From: Chloroflexota bacterium
GTDB lineage: Bacteria > Chloroflexota > UBA6077 > JACCZL01
Length of the DNA: 64,000 bases
Direction: 5' to 3'
Assembly (NCBI GenBank): GCA_020845495.1
Contig: JADLFM010000128.1
Coordinates: 310,001-374,000 of the forward strand
The notes below the pieces were generated by a model. That model did not search any database, was not told the origin of the DNA, and was given only the letters and a program-made list of their open reading frames with translations. A program made the position numbers and the translations under genes. Below, piece after piece: positions 8,041 through 15,537 of this stretch (the stretch's first letter is position 1; each line of letters starts with the position of its first letter).

Positions 8041-8476
8041 GCCGGTCCGGCTCCTTGGTAAAAGTGTCCGCACTATAGGCCCATCCACCCGACTGCGCAA
8101 CCGCCTGTAGCCGGGTCGGTATGACTGCGGCCGTGCCAGTCTGAAGCGAGTCCACGAAGTGTACCGCCTGGAAGAGCCCTCCATCCCGGGATCTTTCCTC
8201 ACCCCCCAACTGCCTCGCCCGTGTACGGTAGACGGGGAGCAGTGCTGATATCCGCGCTGCGCAAGGCGCGGGGCACCTCCCGCAGGCGGGCAGGGGGACG
8301 ACCGGGGCTACGGCTCGGCGCTGTCGCCGGGCACTCCTCCCGCACGCGGGAGGGTGACAGCGGGATTCCGGTCAGGGCCGAGGGGGTGCTGACCGGGTCG
8401 CGGTATCATGAGTGGAAGCGCCTGCTTGGGGAGTACGTGGGCGGCCATCACCAGCGAACAGGGTACGGGGAGCAGG
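8041..8476. other. Intergenic region with a long imperfect hairpin
   Basis: This 436-bp gap has no coding signal I can support. Its clearest structure is at 8336-8353, a perfect 8-bp stem CCTCCCGC/GCGGGAGG with a 2-nt loop. It can be extended outward by CAC/GTG and GCTGTC/GACAGC across small bulges (about 8320-8361). No run of T follows, so it is not a typical terminator. It may be a structured leader or a dispersed palindrome. Confidence 0.5.
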
Positions 8477-10366
8477 ATGGCGTACCAATTCGAGCAGTTC
8501 CTCAACGCGCGGTCCGCGTACGGTCCCACGTTTGATGCAGGTGGCAGGCGACTCCAGTTCTTGTCTGACCTGACCGGCGTGCCGGCCCTCTGGGGGTTGC
8601 CGCTCGGCGCACCGGATGCCTGGCCAGAGCCGTTGACAACCCAACTCGACCGCGTTCAGGCAGCCTATCCGTCCTGACGGCCGGGGCGGCTGGCACTTGC
8701 CGCCGACGTCGGCGGGAACGAGCGAGCCCAGTTGTACGTGCTCGACGGATACGGCCGCTCACCCCGCCGACTGACCGCGAACGACGATGTTATCCACGTC
8801 TTCGGGTCCTGGCATCCAGACGGCCGTGTGTTTGCCTACTCTTCCAACGAACGCGATCCGCGCTTCTTCGACGTCTACCTGCTCGACGTCGAGACCGGTG
8901 CGCGGCACGTCCTCTGGCAGCACGACGCCACCCACTACGCCGAGTGCTTCGCTCCGGACGGTGCGAGCCTTCTCGTTCGCCGCGTGGATGCTCCGTTCGA
9001 CCAGCACGTCTTCCGCGTAGGGGTGGCTTCCGGGGAGGTCACCCCGGTTGCGGTGGGTGGACCTCCATCCGTCTACGAGAGCCTCGCCTGGACGCCGGAA
9101 GGCCAGCAGATCCTGACGGTCACCGACCGGGAACGCGACCTGCGTGCCCTCGTCCGCATCGACCCTGCCGGTGGCCAGATCGTGCCCGCAATCGAGACTG
9201 ATGCGGACGTCGACGACTTCGCGCTGTCCCCGGATGGCCGTACGCTCGTCTACACACTGAATCGCGGCGGGTCATCGGAGGTGTATCTGCGGGATATGCC
9301 GAGCGGTGCCGACCACAAGCTCGACGTGCCAACCGGCCAGGTCTACGACGGCTATCGTTGGGTGCCCACCTTCTCCTGGCATCCGGACTCGTCGGCCGTC
9401 GCCTTCGCCTTCAGCCGGCCAACGACTCCGGCCGACGTCTTCCTCGCCAGAACGGAACCGGGCGCATCCGGCGATAGAGTCGTCGATGTCGGTGCCGTCC
9501 AGCAGGTTACCCGAAGCTGGCGGGCTGGCCTGGACGCGGCCGACCTGGCCGCGGCGGAGCGCGTTCACTATCCGACATTCGACGGACGCGAGATTCCCAC
9601 CTGGGTCTTTACGCCGCCGGATGCGCGGCGGGACGGCACGGCGCCGGCCCTCTTCTTCGTTCACGGCGGCCCAGAATCGCAAACCCGCGCCATCTTCAAC
9701 CCGATCGTCCAGTACTTCGCGTCGTGCGGCTTCACGGTCGTCGCGCCGAACGTGCGGGGAAGCGCCGGCTACGGTCGTGCTTACCTGGCTCTCGACGACG
9801 TCGAACGGCGGATGGACTCGGTCGCGGACCTGGCGGCTGGCGCGGAGTGGGCCGCTCGGACGGGGCTCGCCCACCCGAAGCGGATCGCCGTCATGGGCGG
9901 GAGCTACGGCGGGTTCATGGTGCTGGCCGCGCTCACGAGCTATCCCCGGCTGTGGGCCGCCGGCGTCGACATCGTCGGCATCGCTAACTTCGTCACCTTC
10001 CTCGAGAACACCGGCCCCTGGCGGCGCCACTTGCGCGAGGCCGAGTACGGCTCGCTCGCGCGGGATCGCGCGTTCCTGGAGTCGATCTCGCCGATCCACA
10101 AGGCCGACCAGATTACGGCTCCCTTGCTGGTCATCCATGGCGCGAACGACCCGCGCGTCCCCATCAGTGAGGCCGAGCAAATCGTCGCGCGGCTCCGCGA
10201 GCTTGGCCGGACGGTCGAGTACCTACGGTACGCTGATGAGGGGCACGGGCTGGCCAGGTTGCACAATCGCCTGGATGCCTACCCCTGCATCGCGGACTTC
10301 CTCCAGCGTCATCTCACGGTGACGCTCGACGCCGTGGACGTGCCGCGCGACGCGGGCGGGACCTGA
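8477..10366 (+). pseudogene. S9 family peptidase interrupted by an in-frame TGA
   Basis: Reading from ATG 8477 the frame encodes an S9 prolyl oligopeptidase/acylaminoacyl-peptidase-like protein of about 629 residues, with a beta-propeller N-terminal part and an alpha/beta-hydrolase C-terminal part. The triad is intact: Ser476 in GGSYGGF, Asp558 in GANDPRVP and His590 in DEGHG. One TGA interrupts it at codon 67 (8675-8677), between AYPS and RPGRLALAADVGGNE; both sides are in the same frame and read like one protein. A CGA or TGG codon there would restore it. ATG 8477 is preceded by GGGGAG. Translation could reinitiate at TTG 8732, giving 544 residues without the first propeller blades. A sequencing error, recent inactivation or readthrough are all possible. 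Confidence 0.75.
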
Positions 10367-10398
10367 GAGGCCCGCGATGCTCGGCTGGCGTGTCGTGC

Positions 10399-10428
10399 TT
10401 GACAGGTTCTCGGAAGCGTCCGCATAAT
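10399..10428 (+). promoter_or_regulatory. Sigma-70-type promoter for the first exopolysaccharide genes
   Basis: TTGACA at 10399-10404 and CATAAT at 10423-10428 are separated by 18 bp. The predicted transcript would begin near 10435, just before GTG 10456 of the Wzz gene. This argues against the ATG at 10390, which lies upstream of the promoter. Confidence 0.65.
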
Positions 10429-10455
10429 CCCGCCCCGTGCCGCCCTGGCAGCGAC

Positions 10456-11217
10456 GTGGCGCACCCTGATGAGGATCGAAGCGCTCTGGAACTCCGCGAG
10501 ACGTATGGAATCTTGCGGCGGCGGTGGTGGATCGTCCTCCTCGTCGCCCTCAGCGCGACGGTGGCCGCGTTCATCTACGCTCGCCTTCAGGCCCCGACCT
10601 ACCGCTCGAGCATCCGCCTTGAGGTGAGCGCGCGCTTCGACAACGGCCAGCAGTTGGCGCTCGAACGCCAGCTACCACAACTCGCTCAGCGGGTGCGGAC
10701 GACAGACGTGGCGCGTGAGGTCGATCAGCGGCTGCGCCTCGACCTTGGCTCTCAGGCGGTGCTCGACCGCCTGCGTGCTGACGCGGTCGTCGCCAGCGGT
10801 CAGATTCAGATCGAAGCGGACGATGCGGACCCCGCACGGGTGGAAGCCATCGTGCTCGAAACGGCGCGCGTCTTCGAGGAGCAGCACGCCGCCAGAAACC
10901 AGGGCATACCCACCCAGGATCGCGCTATCGTCTCGATTCTCGACCGCCCCACCCTGGCCCGTCTGGTCTGGCCCCAGACCCGTATCATCATCCTGGCCGC
11001 TGCTCTCCTCGGAGTGGTGGCCGGGGGCGTGCTGGCGTTTGCCATTGACTACCTCGACGACACCTTGAAGACGGCCGAGGACGTCGAACGGGCGCTCGGC
11101 ACAATCGTGCTCGCCTGTATTCCCCGTCCGTCGGTGCTCCTGGTGGCGCCATCTCATCGCCGCCAGCGGGCCGCGCGCCTGCCCACTCCAGACCTGTCCA
11201 GACCGGAGCGAAGCTGA
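10456..11217 (+). CDS. Wzz-type chain-length determinant protein
   Basis: The 253-residue inner-membrane protein has an N-terminal helix after a basic RRRWWIV (about 20-40), a periplasmic middle and a second helix (about 180-200) followed by AFAIDYLDDTLKTAEDVE, the classical Wzz ending. These proteins set polysaccharide chain length and partner the BY-kinase encoded next. GTG 10456 was chosen because the only strong promoter ends 28 bp upstream. The stop TGA overlaps the kinase ATG by one base (TGATG), so the pair is translationally coupled. The periplasmic region is short for the family, so this is probably a minimal export regulator. Confidence 0.85.
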   Translation: MAHPDEDRSALELRETYGILRRRWWIVLLVALSATVAAFIYARLQAPTYRSSIRLEVSARFDNGQQLALERQLPQLAQRVRTTDVAREVDQRLRLDLGSQAVLDRLRADAVVASGQIQIEADDADPARVEAIVLETARVFEEQHAARNQGIPTQDRAIVSILDRPTLARLVWPQTRIIILAAALLGVVAGGVLAFAIDYLDDTLKTAEDVERALGTIVLACIPRPSVLLVAPSHRRQRAARLPTPDLSRPERS

Positions 11218-11912
11218 TGAAGCTAGGAAAGCCGAGTCCCGCGAGCGGGGGACCGGACGGCCTGATCGCCGTCCGCGCGCCGAATTCGCTCGCCGCGGAG
11301 GCGTACCGAACGCTCCGCACCAACATCCAGTTCTCCAGCCTCGACCGTGACGTTCGAACGTTGCTCGTGACGAGTGTCGGTCCGAAGGAGGGGAAGTCGC
11401 TCGTGCTCGCTAACCTCGGCATCACGATGGCCGAGAGCGGCCGACGGGTCGTGATGGTGGACTGTGATTTGCGACGCCCGTCGTTGCACGACCTGTTCGG
11501 CCTTGCCGATGGCCCCGGCGTCACGACGATGGTGCTCGATGCGGGACACACGCCGCCCCTCCAGCCGACACTCGTCGCCAACCTCAGCCTGATCCCGAGC
11601 GGGCCGCTGCCACCCAATCCGGCTGAGTTGCTCGCCTCCGAGCGCTTTTCGTCGGTCGTGCAGGCGATCGCGAAGGAGGCGGATCACGTGCTGTTCGACG
11701 CGCCGCCGGTTGCGTCGGTTTCGGATGCGGCCGTCCTGGCGACGCGGGTGGATGGGGTGCTGCTGGTGGTTGACGCCGGCCGGACCCGCCGCGACGCCGC
11801 GCGCCGCGCGAAGGAGCAACTGGAACGGGTCGGTGCGCGGGTATTGGGAGTCGTGCTCAACAACGTACGGCCGGAGCGGGTGCAGGCCGACTATTACGGC
11901 GGGACCAAGTGA
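11217..11912 (+). CDS. CpsD/CapB-family tyrosine-protein kinase
   Basis: The 231-residue cytoplasmic ATPase shows the BY-kinase motifs: Walker A GPKEGKSL, Walker A' VVMVDCDLRRP and Walker B VLFDAPP. It starts with the family-typical AAEAYRTLRTNIQFSS. BY-kinases phosphorylate their own C-terminal tyrosine cluster and regulate polysaccharide assembly through the Wzz partner. The tail here ends RVQADYYGGTK, with only two tyrosines, so the autophosphorylation cluster is very short. Wzz and kinase are separate proteins, as in most Gram-positive systems. It is coupled to the Wzz gene. Confidence 0.88.
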   Translation: MKLGKPSPASGGPDGLIAVRAPNSLAAEAYRTLRTNIQFSSLDRDVRTLLVTSVGPKEGKSLVLANLGITMAESGRRVVMVDCDLRRPSLHDLFGLADGPGVTTMVLDAGHTPPLQPTLVANLSLIPSGPLPPNPAELLASERFSSVVQAIAKEADHVLFDAPPVASVSDAAVLATRVDGVLLVVDAGRTRRDAARRAKEQLERVGARVLGVVLNNVRPERVQADYYGGTK

Positions 11913-12027
11913 GGCGGCGCGCCGACACCCGGCGGCTGCCTCAGGCGAGACTGCCTCAGGCAGGATGGTGGTCTGATGCACTGCTGTGGGCTGATGTGAC
12001 CCGCGCGCTAGGGAGGGCAGAGTCGCG

Positions 12028-12786
12028 ATGAAGGGCGTAATTCTGGCGGGCGGCACCGGGACGCGCTTGCACCCGATGACCCGGATCACCAACAAGCACC
12101 TGCTGCCGGTCTACGACAAGCCGATGATCTATTACCCAATCGAGGCGATGGTCAACGCCGGCATCATGGACATCATGGTCGTGACCGGCGGCAACCACGC
12201 CGGCGAGTTCCTGCGTCTGCTCGGGGACGGCAGCGAGTTTGGCCTCCGCACCCTGGCGTACACCTACCAGGAGCGGGCTGGCGGTATCGCCGAGGCGCTG
12301 GCGCTGACCCGCAATTTCGTCGACGGCGATAAGTTCGTGGTCATGCTCGGAGACAACATCCTCGAAGAGTCGATCGCCCCGTATGTCGAGAACTTCCGCC
12401 GCCAGGAGCGCGGCTCGCGCGTTCTTCTCAAGGAGATGGACGAGCCAGAGCACCTGAAGCACCTGGGTGTCCCGATCATCGAAAACGGCCGGATGCTCTA
12501 CATCCGCGAGAAGCCCCAGAACGCGCCGTCACCCTATGCCGTCATCGGCGTCTACATGTACGACCGCTCGGTGTTCGAGATCGTCAAGACTCTGAAGCCC
12601 TCGGGGCGTGGCGAACTGGAGATCACCGACGTCAACAACGCCTTCATCGACCGCGGTGAGATGGAATTCGACATCATCAACGGCTTTTGGGGCGACGCCG
12701 GCGAGTCGATCGACGTGTACTACGAGGTCATCGACTTCGTACGCGCGAACGGCGTGAACAAGAAAACAGCGAGCGTCACGGTATGA
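12028..12786 (+). CDS. rfbA: Glucose-1-phosphate thymidylyltransferase
   Basis: The 252-residue nucleotidyltransferase has the signature GGTGTRLHPMT (Gly-rich loop and catalytic Arg) and begins MKGVILAGG, the usual RmlA/RfbA pattern. It makes dTDP-glucose, the first step towards dTDP-rhamnose and related sugars for surface polysaccharide. At about 250 residues it is the short form, lacking the C-terminal extension of E. coli RmlA. GGGAGGG lies about 10 bp upstream of ATG 12028. It overlaps rfbB by four bases (ATGA). The later enzymes rfbC and rfbD are not in the window. Confidence 0.93.
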   Translation: MKGVILAGGTGTRLHPMTRITNKHLLPVYDKPMIYYPIEAMVNAGIMDIMVVTGGNHAGEFLRLLGDGSEFGLRTLAYTYQERAGGIAEALALTRNFVDGDKFVVMLGDNILEESIAPYVENFRRQERGSRVLLKEMDEPEHLKHLGVPIIENGRMLYIREKPQNAPSPYAVIGVYMYDRSVFEIVKTLKPSGRGELEITDVNNAFIDRGEMEFDIINGFWGDAGESIDVYYEVIDFVRANGVNKKTASVTV

Positions 12787-13799
12787 AACTGCTGGTCACA
12801 GGCGGCGCCGGGTTCATCGGCAGTAACTTCGCCCGCTACGTCCTCCAGAAGCACCCCGCCTATCACGTCACCGTCCTCGACAAGCTGACCTACGCCGGCA
12901 ACCCGGAGAACTTCCGGGATCTGGCCGACAATCCCCGCTTCCGCTTCGTGCAGGGCGATATCGCGGACGACGTGGTTGTCGACGAGCTGGTCGGCTTAGT
13001 CGATGCCGTGGTGAACTTCGCGGCCGAAACCCACGTCGACCGCTCGATCCTGCATGCTGGCGCCTTCATCGAGACCGACGTGCGCGGTACCTGGGTGCTG
13101 CTGGAGGCCGCTCGCCGCCGCAACCTGAAGCGCTTCGTTCAGGTCAGTACCGACGAGGTGTACGGCGAAGTCGAGCGCGGCTCGTCGGTAGAGACGGATC
13201 AACTGGCGCCGCGCAGCCCGTACTCGGCCAGCAAGGCCGGCGGCGACCTGATGGTGCTCGCCTACCGCACCACCTACGGTCTACCGGTCCTGATCACGCG
13301 GGGATCGAACACGATCGGCCCGTACCAGTACCCCGAGAAGGTGGTGCCGGTCTTCGTAACGAATGCGATCGACGACCAGCCGATACCGATCTACGGCGAC
13401 GGCGGCGCCCTGCGTGACTATATCTACGTCACCGACCATTGCGCCGGCATCGACACCGTCCTACACCAGGGTGCCGACGGCGAGGTCTACAACGTTGGGG
13501 CGGGCAATCAGGTCAACACCATCGTGCTGGCGAAGGCGATTCTCGCGCGGCTCGGCAAGCCGGAGAGCCTGATGTCGTTCGTGCCGGACCGCCCAGGCCA
13601 CGACCGACGCTACAGCCTGAACTGCGACAAGTTGAAGGCACTCGGCTGGGCGCCGGCGCACAGCTTCGAGTCGGCACTCCAGGCGTCGGTGGACTGGTAC
13701 GTCGGGAACGAGTGGTGGTGGCGCCCGCTCAAATCCGGCGAGTACCTTGAGTACTATCGCCAGAACTACGGCGACCGGGCGGCGCTGACCCGAGCGTAG
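12783..13799 (+). CDS. rfbB: dTDP-glucose 4,6-dehydratase
   Basis: The 338-residue extended SDR has the NAD-binding GGAGFIGSNFARY at its start and the catalytic YSASK plus upstream STDEVYGE typical of RfbB. It converts dTDP-glucose to the 4-keto-6-deoxy sugar, following RfbA. ATG 12783 overlaps the rfbA stop (ATGA), so translation is coupled; the frame extends further upstream, but only inside rfbA. A long hairpin at 13831-13871 follows the gene and probably ends this transcript. Confidence 0.95.
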   Translation: MKLLVTGGAGFIGSNFARYVLQKHPAYHVTVLDKLTYAGNPENFRDLADNPRFRFVQGDIADDVVVDELVGLVDAVVNFAAETHVDRSILHAGAFIETDVRGTWVLLEAARRRNLKRFVQVSTDEVYGEVERGSSVETDQLAPRSPYSASKAGGDLMVLAYRTTYGLPVLITRGSNTIGPYQYPEKVVPVFVTNAIDDQPIPIYGDGGALRDYIYVTDHCAGIDTVLHQGADGEVYNVGAGNQVNTIVLAKAILARLGKPESLMSFVPDRPGHDRRYSLNCDKLKALGWAPAHSFESALQASVDWYVGNEWWWRPLKSGEYLEYYRQNYGDRAALTRA

Positions 13800-13830
13800 C
13801 TCCCGTGAATACCTCTGTCCAGGCGACCCT

Positions 13831-13871
13831 CTTACCCCCGGCCCCACGCTCACGTGCGGGCCGGGGGTAAG
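13831..13871. terminator. 14-bp perfect hairpin after rfbB
   Basis: CTTACCCCCGGCCC (13831-13844) pairs perfectly with GGGCCGGGGGTAAG (13858-13871) across a 13-nt loop. It lies between rfbB and purA, so it may be a terminator, although no T-run follows. A related GC-rich palindrome occurs near 56026-56060. It could instead be a dispersed palindromic repeat. Confidence 0.5.
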
Positions 13872-13911
13872 CCAGGGCGTACCACGCCGCGGGCCGCTAC
13901 CCGGGCGCTGG

Positions 13912-13917
13912 TATACT
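13912..13917 (+). promoter_or_regulatory. -10-like hexamer TATACT before purA
   Basis: TATACT is found 88 bp upstream of the purA ATG. No good -35 hexamer is visible at the expected distance. The hexamer matches the recurring -10 pattern seen elsewhere in the window. Confidence 0.35.
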
Positions 13918-14005
13918 CCACGGCTGTGCCAGGCTGGCGGAGGCCGTGCGGGAGAGCCGTGCGGCTGGTTCGCCGTGCCGCGGACTATCTGACGGAGTCA
14001 ACATC

Positions 14006-15289
14006 ATGCCGGTCCTCGCCGTCGTCGGCGGCCAGTGGGGTGACGAAGGCAAGGGGAAGATCATCGACCTGCTCGCAGGTCGTGCCCACGTCGTCGTCCG
14101 CGCGCAGGGCGGCGACAATGCCGGCCACACCGTCGTCAACCCGCGTGGCAAGTTCGCCCTCCACCTGGTGCCGGCCGGCATCTTCAACGACCAGACCGAG
14201 TGCCTGATCGGGCCGGGCGTCGCCCTCAACCCGGAAGTGCTACTTCAGGAGATCGACGCGCTCCACGGGCGAGGCGTCAGCACGAAGAACCTGATCGTCA
14301 GTACGCGGGCGCATCTGGTCATGCCGTATCATCGCCTGCTCGACCGGCTGGAGGAAGAGGCGCGCGGCGCGAGCGCTATCGGTACGACCGGGCGCGGGAT
14401 CGGCCCGACCTACGTCGATAAGGTCGGGCGGGTCGGGGTGCAGGCCGGCGATCTGCGCGATCCGGAGCGGTTCCGCGCCAAGGTGCGCCGCGTCGTCGAC
14501 CAGAAGAACGCGCTCCTCGAGTGTACGTACGCCAGTGAGCGCCTCGACGCCGACGAGATCGCCGAGCGCTACTTAAAGCTCAGCGATCGGCTCGTGCCGA
14601 TGATCGCCGAGACCGAGCCAGTCCTGGCGCGAGCGCTCCACGATGGGCGCACGATTCTGCTCGAAGGCGCGCACGGCACCCTGCTCGACATCGACCACGG
14701 TACCTACCCATACGTCACGAGCTCCTCGTGCACCGTCGGCGGCCTGCTGAACGGGACGGGTATCGGCCCGCGCCATCTCACCACGGCTATCGGCGTCTTC
14801 AAAGCGTACAGTACCAGGGTCGGGGCTGGACCGATGCCGACCGAGCTCGTCGATGCGACCGGCGAGCACATCCGCGAGCGCGGTCAGGAATTTGGTACGA
14901 CCACCGGCCGGCCGCGCCGCTGTGGCTGGTTCGACGCAGTGGCCGCCCGCCACTCGGTGCTGGTCAACGGCTTCCACGCCATCGCGCTGACTCGCCTCGA
15001 CATCCTGGACGATCTCGACGAGCTGGCGATTTGCGTGGCCTACGAGCTCGACGGCCGCAGGATCGACTACTTCCCCAGCGACATCGAGGAACTCGCACGC
15101 TGCACGCCGGTCTACGAGGGGCTGTCCGGCTGGCAGGCGCCAACCGGCGAGGCCCAGAACTGGAAACAGTTGCCGCGCGCTGCCCAGGACTACGTCCGGA
15201 CGATTGAGGAGTCCATCGGCGTGCCGGCCGGCCTGATCGGGGTGGGCCAGGAGCGCGAGAAGACGCTGTTCACCGGCGCGTTCGTCTGA
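14006..15289 (+). CDS. purA: Adenylosuccinate synthetase
   Basis: The 427-residue enzyme begins MPVLAVVGGQWGDEGKGK, the P-loop-like signature of PurA, and includes the conserved QGGDNAGHTVV segment. It joins IMP and aspartate to adenylosuccinate in the first committed step of AMP synthesis. GGAG lies about 9 bp upstream of ATG 14006; the upstream frame extends further but has no ribosome site. It stands alone between the polysaccharide genes and the GDE-family glycosidase. A 12-bp stem at 15367-15399 follows it. Confidence 0.96.
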   Translation: MPVLAVVGGQWGDEGKGKIIDLLAGRAHVVVRAQGGDNAGHTVVNPRGKFALHLVPAGIFNDQTECLIGPGVALNPEVLLQEIDALHGRGVSTKNLIVSTRAHLVMPYHRLLDRLEEEARGASAIGTTGRGIGPTYVDKVGRVGVQAGDLRDPERFRAKVRRVVDQKNALLECTYASERLDADEIAERYLKLSDRLVPMIAETEPVLARALHDGRTILLEGAHGTLLDIDHGTYPYVTSSSCTVGGLLNGTGIGPRHLTTAIGVFKAYSTRVGAGPMPTELVDATGEHIRERGQEFGTTTGRPRRCGWFDAVAARHSVLVNGFHAIALTRLDILDDLDELAICVAYELDGRRIDYFPSDIEELARCTPVYEGLSGWQAPTGEAQNWKQLPRAAQDYVRTIEESIGVPAGLIGVGQEREKTLFTGAFV

Positions 15290-15366
15290 CGCGCTTGTCT
15301 GCCGCGCTTGCCTGTCGCCCGCGGCGCTCGCGCGAGATCGTCGCATCACCGTATCCCCCGTTGGCT

Positions 15367-15399
15367 CGATGGCGCTGGCGGCACCCACCAGCGCCATCG
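15367..15399. terminator. 12-bp hairpin after purA
   Basis: CGATGGCGCTGG (15367-15378) and CCAGCGCCATCG (15388-15399) form a perfect stem with a 9-nt loop, 78 bp after the purA stop. No clear T-run follows. It is a plausible transcription end between purA and the next gene. Confidence 0.45.
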
Positions 15400-15537
15400 C
15401 CCAACAACGGCGCCATCACGACCCGAAGTGAACGCGCGCCCGCGTGGCGTTCGGTCACCCGCCCTATCATCTACTACCCGCTCCGCTTGCCCGATGAGCT
15501 CCGCTGACGCAGACACGATGGGCGCAGGAGGCTCGAC

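Noticed and set aside
8675..8677. TGA as a selenocysteine codon in the S9 peptidase
   Set aside because: The position lies in a propeller loop, not an active site. No hairpin suited to Sec insertion directly follows, and the S9 family has no selenoproteins that I know.
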